Notes: a model not told the origin generated them from the letters alone. DNA of 64,000 nucleotides from Chitinophaga sp. GbtcB8 (GCF_019091455.1 NZ_JAGXJN010000020.1:65870-129869), one strand, 5' to 3'. Positions 26,222 through 35,628 are shown, counted from the stretch's first letter. Numbers and translations: made by a program.

Positions 26222-28621
26222 TTATTCCGTTCTTAAGCTTTTTACCGGGTTGGCAAAAGCAGCCTTTATTGCCTGGAAGCTCACCGTGCAAAGCGCTATC
26301 ATCACTACCAGGCCCGCCGCTGAAACAAAAATAGGCCAGTTCAATGTGATCCGGTAGGGATAGTTTTCCAGCCATTTACCTGCTGCCAGCCAGGCCAGGG
26401 GCATAGCAATGATCAGCGCGATCATGACCAGCTTTATAAAGTCTTTAGACAGGGCAGCAGCTATGCTTTGAACAGAGGCTCCCAATACTTTTCTTATGCC
26501 GATCTCTTTGGTGCGCTTTTGTGCAGATAGAACAGAGAGGCCGAACAAACCAATACAGGAAATAAAGATCGTAAGCACGGCCCCAAACAAAATTATTTGT
26601 TTCCACCTGGCTTCCGATTCGTAGCTTCTCAGGTTCTGCTCATTTTTAAATACATAACTGTAGGGGTTTAAAGGAAAGAACTGCTTGAATACTTTCTGGA
26701 TGTATTCCAGGCTTCTTGCAGCCGTGTTGGGCCTGATCTTGATATAGAAAGTCCCGTATGGGTTGGCATTTTTCATGGTGAACAGCTGCGGAGCTATCTT
26801 CTGATTGAGCGCAGCAAAATGATGATCTTTTACCACGCCAATAACCTGGTAAACCTTATTATTTTGGTAGTTAAAAATGATGGATCTGCCAACCGGGTTT
26901 TTCCATCCCGCTTTCTTTACAAATGTTTCATTGACCAGCACTGAATTAATGGAATCAGACGGGAAATCAGTAGAAAAATTCCTGCCCTGCAGTAAGGGGA
27001 TCTTTAAGGTTTGAAGATAGGATTCATCCACGGTCTCCCATGCAAAGCTGATGGAAGAATCATTATCCAGCTTTGCGCCCGTCATCCACGAACCGCTATT
27101 TTTAGGGGCTACATATTCAATATCCGGATACTTCAGCAGCTCCGCCTTAAAGATGGCTGCCCGTTCGTGCGCCAGGTTATCTTTATTAACCATCACAATA
27201 TTGCTGTCGTCATAACCCAGGTCTGTTTTTGTCAGGTAATTGAACTGGGAATAGATCGTAAAAGTGGCAATGATTAAAAAAGAAGCAAGGGTGAACTGTA
27301 AAACCACCAGCGATTTTTGCAGGTAGCTTTTACCTTTCAGGTTAAACCGGCTATAGAGTGTTTCAACCGGTTTGTAACCGGATAATACCAGGGCCGGATA
27401 AAAACCAGCCAGCAGGCCGGTTAGCAGGAACAACGCAATATAACCAGCAATAAGTTTGGCATCAAGTAAATAAATGATCGCAAGCTTTTTATTCGACAGG
27501 TCATTGAAGAACGGCAGTATTAGCTGTGCCAGCAGTATGGCCAGGATAAAGGCAATTGCACATAACAAAAAAGACTCTCCCAGGAACTGGATCACAAGCT
27601 GCCGCCGCTCGCTCCCCACCACTTTACGGATGCCTATTTCTTTGGCGCGCCTTACAGAACGGGCTACCGTGAGGTTCACAAAATTAATACATGCAATGAG
27701 CAGCACAAACAAGGCTATCCCGGAAAGAATGTAAGCATACATAGGGTTGCTGGCATTCTGCAGCCCGTTCTGTGCCGGCAGCGTTGTGCTCATATGCATT
27801 TCGCGGAAGGGTTGCAGGAAATAGGTTCCCATCTGGGCGTCTTCACTGGAGCCGTATTTGATGTTGATGGCTTTGAAAGTCTCTGCTGCATCTTTTTCAT
27901 AGAACCGTTGCATCTGGGCTGATACGGTTTGCGGATTGGCATGGTCATCCAGCACTACAAATGTGTTAAGGAAAAAGCTAAACCAGTTATCATTGTTCTT
28001 TGCATCCGCTTCGTTCTCTTTAAAGGGCAGCAGTATCTTGTATTGGATGGATGAGTTTTGCGGGCAGTTATCGGTTACGGCAGTCACCTTATAAGGCACA
28101 AACAGGCTGTCTTCCCTGAGCAGGAGAAATTTACCAACAGCTGCTGTAGTGCCAAACTGTTTTTTCGCCTCATCCCTGGTGAGCACCACTGAATGGGGTT
28201 GCTTTAAACAGTCTTTCACATCACCATCGGCTAAACGAAATGTAAATACCGACAGGAAGTTTGGATCTACATAAAGCAGGTCCCTGCTTTCCACTTCCGT
28301 GCCCTTCTTAAAATCCCTGCTGCCGCTTTGAATGCGTACGAATGATTTAATGCCTGTAACATTTTGTGTAAACCGGGGCCCTTGTAAAAGGCCGGTATTG
28401 CCATCCTGGTATTCAGAGCCGTGATGAACTGATTTGAGCGCAATCCTGTAAATATTGGGGCCGTTATGATGAAAGCGGTCAAAGCTAACCTCATCTTTTA
28501 CATAGAGCAGGATCAGCATGGCGGAGGCAAGGCCAATGGCCAGCCCCGCGATATTAATGAAAGCATATACCTTATTGCGGGCAAGATTGCGAAGGGCAAT
28601 CTTAAAGTAGTTCTTAAACAT
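26222..28621 (-). CDS. MacB/FtsX-type ABC transporter permease
   Basis: 799 residues from the ATG at 28621, giving the usual start MFKNYFKIALRNLARNK; an ATG two codons upstream (28627) is also possible. It has the two-repeat FtsX/MacB_PCD layout: TM1 (VYAFINIAGLAIGLASAMLILL), a periplasmic domain, three TMs (about 285-430), then a second periplasmic domain and three terminal TMs with TKEIGIRKVLGASV. No ATPase is adjacent, as is usual for this Bacteroidota family. Such proteins may move lipoproteins, peptides or antimicrobials; the substrate is unknown. Its start codon is inside a 12-bp hairpin (28619-28657). Confidence 0.9.
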   Translation of the reverse strand: MFKNYFKIALRNLARNKVYAFINIAGLAIGLASAMLILLYVKDEVSFDRFHHNGPNIYRIALKSVHHGSEYQDGNTGLLQGPRFTQNVTGIKSFVRIQSGSRDFKKGTEVESRDLLYVDPNFLSVFTFRLADGDVKDCLKQPHSVVLTRDEAKKQFGTTAAVGKFLLLREDSLFVPYKVTAVTDNCPQNSSIQYKILLPFKENEADAKNNDNWFSFFLNTFVVLDDHANPQTVSAQMQRFYEKDAAETFKAINIKYGSSEDAQMGTYFLQPFREMHMSTTLPAQNGLQNASNPMYAYILSGIALFVLLIACINFVNLTVARSVRRAKEIGIRKVVGSERRQLVIQFLGESFLLCAIAFILAILLAQLILPFFNDLSNKKLAIIYLLDAKLIAGYIALFLLTGLLAGFYPALVLSGYKPVETLYSRFNLKGKSYLQKSLVVLQFTLASFLIIATFTIYSQFNYLTKTDLGYDDSNIVMVNKDNLAHERAAIFKAELLKYPDIEYVAPKNSGSWMTGAKLDNDSSISFAWETVDESYLQTLKIPLLQGRNFSTDFPSDSINSVLVNETFVKKAGWKNPVGRSIIFNYQNNKVYQVIGVVKDHHFAALNQKIAPQLFTMKNANPYGTFYIKIRPNTAARSLEYIQKVFKQFFPLNPYSYVFKNEQNLRSYESEARWKQIILFGAVLTIFISCIGLFGLSVLSAQKRTKEIGIRKVLGASVQSIAAALSKDFIKLVMIALIIAMPLAWLAAGKWLENYPYRITLNWPIFVSAAGLVVMIALCTVSFQAIKAAFANPVKSLRTE

Positions 28622-28657
28622 AGGCATTGAAAATGCCTTTTCGCGTCAATGCCTATG
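28619..28657 (-). promoter_or_regulatory. Hairpin enclosing the permease start codon
   Basis: CATAGGCATTGA (28619-28630) and TCAATGCCTATG (28646-28657) are perfect 12-base complementary arms around a 15-nt loop. In the minus-strand mRNA both candidate ATGs of the permease (28627, 28621) lie within the 3' arm and the loop contains AAAAGG, a possible ribosome-binding site. The structure could mask translation initiation. Confidence 0.5.
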
Positions 28658-28748
28658 CCAAAGGATAATTTGTTGTTTTTTAATGCCTTGTGAAACGCAC
28701 CCCGGCCCAGGCTGTCCGATTACGGACATGCGGTGTACGCTGCCGGAC

Positions 28749-29111
28749 TTATTCCAAAGACCAAACTGCCAGCTCGTAACCATCCGGATCTGTGAAGTGA
28801 AAACGCCTGCCGCCGGGGAAATCAAAGATGTCCTTCACTATGATACCACCTGCCGCAACGATCTTCTGTTGGGTAGCTTCAATATTGTTTGAGTAGAGGA
28901 TAACTAAAACAGTACCTTTTACCGGTTTCCCGGAAGTGAATCCGCCATCTACATATGTGCCTTCAAATGCCGTATAGTCGGGTCCGTAATCGGTAAACTT
29001 CCAGCCAAAGCTCTTTGTATAAAATTCCTTGGCGCGGCTAAGGTCCTTTGACAGGAATTCAATATACTGTACCTGCTCATGTTTTAACTTGCTTTTGGAA
29101 GTGTCTGCCAT
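28749..29111 (-). CDS. VOC-family (glyoxalase/bleomycin-resistance-like) protein
   Basis: 120 residues. It shows the VOC pattern of beta-alpha-beta-beta-beta units: HEQVQYIEFLSKDLSRAKEFYTKSFGWKFTDYG near the start and GRRFHFTDPDGYELAVWSLE at the end. The paired metal-ligand positions (His10 in KHEQVQYIEF and Glu near DGYELAVW) are plausible. Members are metal-dependent lyases, dioxygenases or drug-binding proteins, or have no enzymatic role; the substrate is unknown. It appears to be a monocistronic cytoplasmic protein. Confidence 0.85.
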   Translation of the reverse strand: MADTSKSKLKHEQVQYIEFLSKDLSRAKEFYTKSFGWKFTDYGPDYTAFEGTYVDGGFTSGKPVKGTVLVILYSNNIEATQQKIVAAGGIIVKDIFDFPGGRRFHFTDPDGYELAVWSLE

Positions 29112-29187
29112 AGATTGTATGCTTTTTGCAAAGGTATGAAATGGCTATTGTTACCTGTTTGGAAAAAAACGACAAAATCAGCATGAA

Positions 29188-30216
29188 TTACTCAGCTGAA
29201 ATATATAAGGAATCTTTAGGGTTATATAAGATCGAATATTTTACACCGGCTGGAAAATTTCTTGATGCTGTTTCCATCAGCTTTTTTACCGCTACCTGCA
29301 CCCCGTTATAATTTGAATCAGCAAGCTGCATTACCACCATGTTAATACCGGGCTTACCATTTATACGGGAAAAGTTTCCATAAGTATAAGGACCAAATTC
29401 AACTTTCGCTGCCACATCCTTTAATTTCAGGGCGGTACCGGCATTCGTACGAATGATCAGATCTCCGTACTCAATAACTTGATTATGCTCACTTTTACAC
29501 TTAATAATATAATCAAAAGGCTGGTTACTATTCTTGTATAAGATCTCCGTTACCGCTTCCAGTTTCTTTGCCGGAATAGTTGCCAATACGTCTTTCAGCG
29601 TTAAATTTAAAGCAGCCAGGTGGCCTTTATTTAACCAGATACGTATCAGTGAATCGCTGTTCTTATCAAAAGTTATCAAATGACTGACCCCGGGGATCCG
29701 TTGTATTTCGTTAGCAATATTGGTTGCAACATAATTAGCCAGGAATGCTTGATCGTAATGCCCGGTATTTTCCGGATACAGATCAATTGCCATAACTATA
29801 GGCTCATTTTGCCTGAGAACAGTGATGCCGGATTGTACTACCTGTGAAGGTAGCTGCCCTGAAACTACAGAAACCAGGTTTGAAATGTTAACCGCAGCCA
29901 GATCCGGATCAATACCTGGTTTAAAGTAAACGTTAATGATCAGTGAGCCATCGTTACTGGCCGTATAGGTCATATGATCCATGTTTTCAGCATTATGAAA
30001 GATGGAATCTTTTAATGGAGCGGCTACTGAATCTAATACAGTCCTCACGTCAGCTCCGGGATAAAGCGCCTTTACCTGTATTAAAGGCAGGGCTGTACGG
30101 GGCAGCTGCTGTGCGTGGACCTCGGTGGATGTTGTTCCGCCACAACTAACCAGGATGATGGATATAGTATAAATAACGGTGGCTGTTGCAAGCCATTTCA
30201 AAGGGTTTTTAAACAT
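29188..30216 (-). CDS. Lipoprotein consisting of an isolated RND-pump porter domain
   Basis: 342 residues. The signal sequence ends in ILVSCGG (lipobox), and the rest matches the first periplasmic loop of AcrB/HAE1-type RND pumps: YPGADVRTVLDSVAAPLKDS, AENMDHMTYTASNDGSLIINVYFKPGIDPDLAAVNISNLV, LPSQVVQSGITVLRQ, and GIPGVS-like IQRIPGVSHL. It would contain the PN1, PN2 and DN subdomains. Where RND pumps continue into TM2 (after 'VP YDT'), this protein stops (GVKYSILYNPKDSLYISAE). The normal TM1 is replaced by a lipoprotein signal, so the result looks like a deliberate design rather than simple truncation. No membrane-fusion or outer-membrane channel genes are adjacent. Its function is unknown. 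It is followed upstream by an outer-membrane-like gene with 26 bp between them. Confidence 0.75.
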   Translation of the reverse strand: MFKNPLKWLATATVIYTISIILVSCGGTTSTEVHAQQLPRTALPLIQVKALYPGADVRTVLDSVAAPLKDSIFHNAENMDHMTYTASNDGSLIINVYFKPGIDPDLAAVNISNLVSVVSGQLPSQVVQSGITVLRQNEPIVMAIDLYPENTGHYDQAFLANYVATNIANEIQRIPGVSHLITFDKNSDSLIRIWLNKGHLAALNLTLKDVLATIPAKKLEAVTEILYKNSNQPFDYIIKCKSEHNQVIEYGDLIIRTNAGTALKLKDVAAKVEFGPYTYGNFSRINGKPGINMVVMQLADSNYNGVQVAVKKLMETASRNFPAGVKYSILYNPKDSLYISAE

Positions 30217-30242
30217 CTTTTTTACAATTATCTAAGCTGTAT

Positions 30243-31136
30243 TTAAAAATTTAATTTTACCGCCAGGGCCGGATTGGAATTGCCCAATACTCCCGGCTGC
30301 ATTTTATCTGGGCTTTTCTGCATTTCAAAACGGGAAGAAAGATGCATCGCTTTCCGTTTATTACTACCCGCAGAAATGAAAAAGGGGATGCTTACAAGAG
30401 AGGTAACAATACCGGTGCCGCTCATGAAAACAAGTGGTACCGCTGCTTCAGCTCCATCGCCATTTTGTTGAGAGGCAACAATGATGCCCCCCGCAAATAG
30501 CGCAACTCCGCTGCCTAATAGGATCCAGGCAGCCTTTTTTTGATTTTTACTTCTTTTTTCATAGTAGTCCTGGCTTTGCAAAGGGGCAGGGTTTCTCCGG
30601 TCAAACACATTCTTTGAAGCCAACTTATTCAGCACTATCCCGGCAGTAAAATTTAAAGTACTGATAGGCCGGTATTGCGAAGAAATCCCGATATGCTCCG
30701 TAAACCCGAATTTTGTAAAATGAATAGACGCGTAAGGCGCTAATGCGGAAGCACCCATGATACCAAAGCCGCCGGATAGATATATTGCTCCATTCCTGCG
30801 AATATTATAAAATTCGCCCGAAAGGTATTCCATAGGGTAAATGCCATAACCAGGGTCCAGACTGGCGTAAAACCTCCATTTTGGGAGCGGGTAATAATAT
30901 TTCAGCGTAGCAAAAAACGGTATGTATAATTTACTGTGCTCCTCAAATTTCATGGGTTTGATGCCTAAGCCGATGGAAAGGTTTTTGGCCATTTGGGCAT
31001 TGCCAACGATCTCTGCTCCATAACCCCTGGTTTTTGAGAAAACGCCTGATGTGCCCAATTGTAGGCTGGATTGGGAAAACGAAGCCAGGCTGGATAATAA
31101 AAATAAGGTGATCAATGTAAGGGATAGCTGTTTCAT
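30243..31136 (-). CDS. Outer-membrane-like protein with internal hydrophobic hairpin, unknown function
   Basis: 297 residues from the ATG at 31136, which starts a clean signal peptide (MKQLSLTLITLFLLSSLASFSQ); starts at 31154 and 31187 are possible but poorer. Residues to about 185 alternate like a beta-barrel (FFATLKYYYPLPKWRFYASLDPGYGIYP, APYASIHFTKFGFTEHIGISS). Then comes a KNQKKAAWILLGSGVALFAGGIIVAS hydrophobic segment and another (VFMSGTGIVTSLVSIPFFISAG), and the protein ends in LNF. The pair of helices is odd for a barrel. It lies in the run of genes following the two-component system and precedes the RND-like lipoprotein; all may be one expression unit. Confidence 0.65.
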   Translation of the reverse strand: MKQLSLTLITLFLLSSLASFSQSSLQLGTSGVFSKTRGYGAEIVGNAQMAKNLSIGLGIKPMKFEEHSKLYIPFFATLKYYYPLPKWRFYASLDPGYGIYPMEYLSGEFYNIRRNGAIYLSGGFGIMGASALAPYASIHFTKFGFTEHIGISSQYRPISTLNFTAGIVLNKLASKNVFDRRNPAPLQSQDYYEKRSKNQKKAAWILLGSGVALFAGGIIVASQQNGDGAEAAVPLVFMSGTGIVTSLVSIPFFISAGSNKRKAMHLSSRFEMQKSPDKMQPGVLGNSNPALAVKLNF

Positions 31137-31239
31137 GCTCTTGCGGCCGTTCATAACTTTTAGCTCTTTTTCAACTGCTAAAAACAAATATAAGCATATT
31201 GATTAAAAAGTAATTGCCCGCAGCAATACATGCATATTG

Positions 31240-33183
31240 TTATGGAATAAACTCCTTTTTAATTCCCAGTTTTTTCATCTTTGATTTTAATGTAGAGGGA
31301 GGAATATTTAAAATTTCAGCGGCTGCTCCTGCACCCCAGATCCTTCCATTACATTTTTTCAGGATTGAAATAATGTAATCCCGCTCATTCTCGTGAATGG
31401 TTTTTATGTACGAGCTTTCAATGCCTGCCGCTGATGTTTTTTGAATAACCGGCAGTTGAATGTCTTCTATCAGGCTGCCCCTGGTAAGCAAAATGCTTCT
31501 TTCTATCAAATGCTCAAGCTCACGGATATTGCCGGGCCAGTTATAAGCCATCATGCTTTTTAAAACGTTATCTGAAATACCACTGATCTTTTTTCCGGAT
31601 CTGTGATTGTAATAATTCATAAAGTGGTAGGCCAGCGCAGGAATGTCTTCCTTACGTTCACGCAAGGGTGGGAGCCGGACCGGGAAAACATTTAAACGAT
31701 AATACAGGTCAAGCCGGAAACGCCCTTCTGCAACTTCTTTTTCCAGGTTTTTATTCGTTGCTGCAATAATTCTTACGTCGATTTTTAAGGTGTCCCTGCC
31801 ACCTATTCTTTCTATTTCTTTTTCCTGCAATACCCTCAATAATTTTACCTGCAGTTCAAGGGGCATTTCCCCAATTTCATCCAGTAAAATAGTTCCATGG
31901 TCAGCTTTTTCAAACTTGCCGATACGTTTATCTTGCGCACCGGAAAAGCCCCCTTTCTCATGCCCAAATAATTCAGATCCAATTAAGGTTGGGGGCGGGG
32001 GGGGAAAATTCACTTTTATAAATGGTTTGTTTTTCCTGGGAGATAAATTATGAATAACATCCGCAAATTTTTCTTTCCCGGTTCCGCTTTCCCCAAGCAA
32101 TAGGACAGAAGTATCTGAATACGCTACCTGTTCTATCAGGTCCATTACATTCAGCAACGCAGGGCTTTTCCCAATAATAGTTCCAAAATCCGGATTTGGA
32201 TCAGGTGATTTGTGATAGGGAATGCTGCTAAACTCATGGTGTATGGATAATACAGATCTTTTTTCATTAGCAGAGATGCTGTTCATGACAGCGATCAATG
32301 GCTGTTGCAGGCGGAAAAGCAGGTCAAGATGTTCCGCGTTATAACCTTCTTCCAAACGGCGGAAGAAACTGAGCGAGAACATATAACTGTCGGAAGTTAT
32401 GAACGGCAAAACAATGTTGGAGGAAAAACTAAACATTTTTGCAAGCAAAGCCTTCATGGGGTGAACGGGAAATAATTTTTTAAAATCATCACCGTTATAC
32501 CACTTTGCCGTGTTATCAATGGAGTTATGTTCAAGCAGGCCTTTAATTTCTTCCATGGGCCTCCCGGACATATTTGAGAGGCTGTTAATGTCAATGGTCT
32601 GGTATTCACTAAACCCGGATCGCATAAAAGCAAAACCACTGTAATACCTGCTTTCCAGGGGTTTGAATTTTACGTCCACACAATCGAATGGCAGGTGCTT
32701 TTGAAGTACCTTAGCCGTTTCAATAACTTTTGTGTTCCAGTTCCCTTCTTCTTTCTCAATAGTATATAGATCTTTTGTTAGCTGTTTTTCGCTGCGCCAT
32801 TTTGATTCCTGGTTGTGTTTATGGCGGTAGTGTGCAATTTCAAGCGCAACAAGCAGGTCTTTTTCCCTGAAAGGTTTTACTAAAAAGCCATATGGTTCAG
32901 TGGTTTTGGCTGCATTCAGTACCTCCTCATCTGAATTGGCCGACAAATAAACAAACGGAATATTATCAGCAGATAGCTGTTTAGCCAGGTCAATGCCTGT
33001 TTGCCTGCCTTTTAAGAAAATATCTACCAGCACAAAATCAGGCTTTTCACTTTTTATGAGCTGCTCTGCCTGTGAAACCGACCGTGCAATGCCGGTAATA
33101 GTATAACCCGCCTGCGTAAGCATCAGCCTTAGATAATCAGCTTCCACAAACTGATCTTCAACAATTAATATTTTCTCTTTCAT
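31240..33183 (-). CDS. Response regulator with sigma-54 AAA+ activator and Fis-type HTH (NtrC class)
   Basis: 647 residues. Receiver domain (1-120) with acidic pocket at E9/D10 and phosphoacceptor D54 (VDIFLKG). Next is a GAF-like region (about 150-310), then the AAA+ core (about 335-570): Walker A GESGTGKE, Walker B TILLDEIGEMP, and the sigma-54 contact loop written GGFSGA instead of GAFTGA. The C-terminus has a Fis helix-turn-helix (GAGAAAEILNIPPSTLKSKMKK). The stretch usually NCAALPP reads NFPPPPP (F393-P398), at a poly-C run, and may be a base-calling artefact. It activates sigma-54 promoters in response to the kinase encoded 46 bp upstream (33230-35461). Confidence 0.93.
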   Translation of the reverse strand: MKEKILIVEDQFVEADYLRLMLTQAGYTITGIARSVSQAEQLIKSEKPDFVLVDIFLKGRQTGIDLAKQLSADNIPFVYLSANSDEEVLNAAKTTEPYGFLVKPFREKDLLVALEIAHYRHKHNQESKWRSEKQLTKDLYTIEKEEGNWNTKVIETAKVLQKHLPFDCVDVKFKPLESRYYSGFAFMRSGFSEYQTIDINSLSNMSGRPMEEIKGLLEHNSIDNTAKWYNGDDFKKLFPVHPMKALLAKMFSFSSNIVLPFITSDSYMFSLSFFRRLEEGYNAEHLDLLFRLQQPLIAVMNSISANEKRSVLSIHHEFSSIPYHKSPDPNPDFGTIIGKSPALLNVMDLIEQVAYSDTSVLLLGESGTGKEKFADVIHNLSPRKNKPFIKVNFPPPPPTLIGSELFGHEKGGFSGAQDKRIGKFEKADHGTILLDEIGEMPLELQVKLLRVLQEKEIERIGGRDTLKIDVRIIAATNKNLEKEVAEGRFRLDLYYRLNVFPVRLPPLRERKEDIPALAYHFMNYYNHRSGKKISGISDNVLKSMMAYNWPGNIRELEHLIERSILLTRGSLIEDIQLPVIQKTSAAGIESSYIKTIHENERDYIISILKKCNGRIWGAGAAAEILNIPPSTLKSKMKKLGIKKEFIP

Positions 33184-33229
33184 ATGGAATAAATGTTTTT
33201 AGTCTTATTTATGATAGCAAAAGCCCTGA

Positions 33230-35461
33230 TCAGCCATCATAAATAAATTCCAGGCTTATTGCGGTTCCATTGTAACCGCTGATGGTGAATTTCCCGTCTA
33301 TATCCTCGCTCAATCCATACATGAGCTTCATGCCCATTGACTGAGGAACCGGGTTAGCGGTACCTTGCCGCAGGCCAACTCCATCATCGCTGATCGTTAA
33401 TAATAAATTACGCTCAGATTTATGCTTTAATGAAATATTGATGGTGCCGTTCTTATTACCCGGAAAAGCATATTTAATGGAGTTGGTAATAGCTTCATTC
33501 ATAATAAGTCCAAGCGGAATGGAATGTGAAAGGTTTAATGCGATGGGTTCAATTTGTAAATTGAATTGAACCGACTTGCGGATATTAAAGCTGTCCCGCA
33601 GATAATCTGCCAGCTCATATACATAGTCCGGCATATAGATGGCTGATAAATTCTCAGACTGATATAGTTTTTGATGAATGAGCGACATGGCCTGGATGCG
33701 GTGATGGCTTTCACTCACCGCTTCAATCGCTTCATCTGTTTTAAGATATTCCGATTGAGTGGCCAGCAGGCCCGATACCGTATGAAAGTTATTCTTTACC
33801 CGGTGATGGATCTCCTTTATGAGCCATTCTTTTTCCGTAACCAGGTGTTGAAGAACAAGGTTCTTCTCTTCGATCTCTTTTTGCTGAACTTTTAATTTTT
33901 TATTAGCCCGCTGTTTGATCCATGAATTATTTGCCTGCAGCCCTATAATAATAAGCAACAATATCACAACGCCAATAACCCAGTTACGGGTTTGATTGGC
34001 CTGTGCAAGTTTATTCTGTTGCAGCTTGGTGGCATTTTCAAGCATCTTAATATCCTGATCTTTCTTTTCAGTTTCAAATTCTACCTGCAGCTGTTCAATG
34101 TGGTTGCTGGTGGTTTCATTTAATAAAGAATCACTTAACATTTTATAGAGCTGGTAATGGGTGATGGCGCCCAGGTAATTGCCTTGTATGGAATCCAGCT
34201 TAAACCATAAATAATGATTATGATTTAATTCTAAAGGGCTTTGAATGGCTTTGTAAAAAGTGTCTGTTCCGGCAAGATGTTTACGGGCAAGCTCATATTG
34301 ATGCGTTGCCAGGTAAAATTCTGTTACCGGGTATTGTGCCTCACTCTGGTCCGGCTCATACTTATCAAGCCTTTTGGAAATAGCTAAGAGCTGATCGCAA
34401 TACTTTTGAGCTTGTTGATATTGCCTTAGTTCTTTATAAGTGATCAAAAAGCTTGCAGTGAGATAGAGCTGTGAATAAATATCCTTTGACGGGTATTTTT
34501 GTTGCGCCTCCTGCAAAATTTCCAGTGCTTCATGTGCTTTGTTTAATGCTATAAGCGTTCTTGAGATCTTAGAGCTTAATAAAACAATTGTTTCAGTGTT
34601 GTTATATTTTTTTGCCACATATAATGCTTTTTGAAAATAATCATAGGCAGCATTGTGTTTTTTCATATGGCTATAGGTTGAACCTATGCGGTTGAAAATG
34701 GTAGCCAGCTGAATAGTGGTATCATTAACGGATGCTGCGGCATTTACGGCAAGCAATCCATATTTTAAAGCTTGTTCATTATTTCCGGTAATTCCGTAAA
34801 TGGCACCTAAAAGGTCATAAATACCTTCAAGATTGGAATGTTTAATTGATTGGTACAACTGAAGGGAATGATGCAGCACAGATAAGGCTTTTGAATAATT
34901 GCCCGTTAGCTGTACCAGGTCTCCAAGCTCTTTCAGGATATCAGCCTCTTTTAATTTACTTCCCGACCTTTGAAATGCTGGTAACGCAAGCTGCTCTACT
35001 ATGCGTATTCTTTCCGTTAGTTCATCAGTAAAATTTATTGAATAGTAACCTGATAGGTCATAGTAGGCATAACCTAGCTCTAAGAAAAAATCGTGTGCCT
35101 TAAAGATCTCTATAGCCTTATCAGCAAACCGCCTGGCCTGGGCCGTATTGTTTTGTACATGAAGGATCTTGGAGAGCTGTTCGTAACTATTTCCAATGCC
35201 TTTGGGATAATTCAGCTTTTTACTAAGCTGTTCGGCAGCATGTTCATATACCAGCGCGCTGTCAAGATATTTTGTGCCGCCGGATGCTTTCCTGAAATAG
35301 TATTCGCTTAATTGCAAAAGCAGGTTCACACTTACAGTATCTTCTTTACCTTTTTTTAATTGCAATAGCAGGCCAGCGCCGTTGTGATCTGGCTGCTGGG
35401 CAGCAACTGCAGAATAGATCAGTGCTGCCAGCATAAACACATATTTAATTTGCCTTCGCAT
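33230..35461 (-). CDS. TPR-containing histidine kinase (HisKA_2 / HWE-like)
   Basis: 743 residues. A signal peptide (ending VAAQQ) is followed by about seven tetratricopeptide-like repeats (to about residue 400; for example QALKYGLLAVNAAASVNDTTIQLATIFNRIG), a transmembrane helix (NWVIGVVILLLIIIGLQ, about 490), a coiled coil, then the HisKA_2 dimerisation/phosphotransfer helix with IHHRVKNNFHTVSG and an HATPase (MNEAITNSIKYAF, ISDDGVGL). It senses an unknown periplasmic cue through the TPR array and phosphorylates the sigma-54 response regulator encoded next (46 bp). This pairing is common in Bacteroidota. It is divergent from a hydrolase operon. Confidence 0.93.
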   Translation of the reverse strand: MRRQIKYVFMLAALIYSAVAAQQPDHNGAGLLLQLKKGKEDTVSVNLLLQLSEYYFRKASGGTKYLDSALVYEHAAEQLSKKLNYPKGIGNSYEQLSKILHVQNNTAQARRFADKAIEIFKAHDFFLELGYAYYDLSGYYSINFTDELTERIRIVEQLALPAFQRSGSKLKEADILKELGDLVQLTGNYSKALSVLHHSLQLYQSIKHSNLEGIYDLLGAIYGITGNNEQALKYGLLAVNAAASVNDTTIQLATIFNRIGSTYSHMKKHNAAYDYFQKALYVAKKYNNTETIVLLSSKISRTLIALNKAHEALEILQEAQQKYPSKDIYSQLYLTASFLITYKELRQYQQAQKYCDQLLAISKRLDKYEPDQSEAQYPVTEFYLATHQYELARKHLAGTDTFYKAIQSPLELNHNHYLWFKLDSIQGNYLGAITHYQLYKMLSDSLLNETTSNHIEQLQVEFETEKKDQDIKMLENATKLQQNKLAQANQTRNWVIGVVILLLIIIGLQANNSWIKQRANKKLKVQQKEIEEKNLVLQHLVTEKEWLIKEIHHRVKNNFHTVSGLLATQSEYLKTDEAIEAVSESHHRIQAMSLIHQKLYQSENLSAIYMPDYVYELADYLRDSFNIRKSVQFNLQIEPIALNLSHSIPLGLIMNEAITNSIKYAFPGNKNGTINISLKHKSERNLLLTISDDGVGLRQGTANPVPQSMGMKLMYGLSEDIDGKFTISGYNGTAISLEFIYDG

Positions 35462-35558
35462 GTGCCCGGGGTGTTTTTGGGGAGCTAAATATACGTTGCT
35501 TTTGCTATCCTTTTAAAGATACAATTAATGCCGTTCTATTTCGTGGTATTGTTTTAGG

Positions 35559-35576
35559 ACCGCGATATTTCGCGGT
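35559..35576. promoter_or_regulatory. Palindrome, candidate enhancer site for the sigma-54 activator
   Basis: ACCGCGATATTTCGCGGT: two perfect 7-base arms (ACCGCGA/TCGCGGT) around TATT. It lies about 53-70 bp upstream of the sigma-54-like element at 35629-35643, in the intergenic space between the divergent kinase and hydrolase genes. The spacing fits an upstream activating site for an NtrC-class regulator; a terminator is unlikely because both flanking genes start here. Confidence 0.45.
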
Positions 35577-35628
35577 GGCTTTGCTCTTCGTTTTCATCAA
35601 GTGTCTGATTGATACTTATTTAGGTTGG

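Noticed and set aside
35559..35576. Terminator
   Set aside because: Both neighbouring genes start on either side of it and no U-run follows; a regulator site is more plausible.
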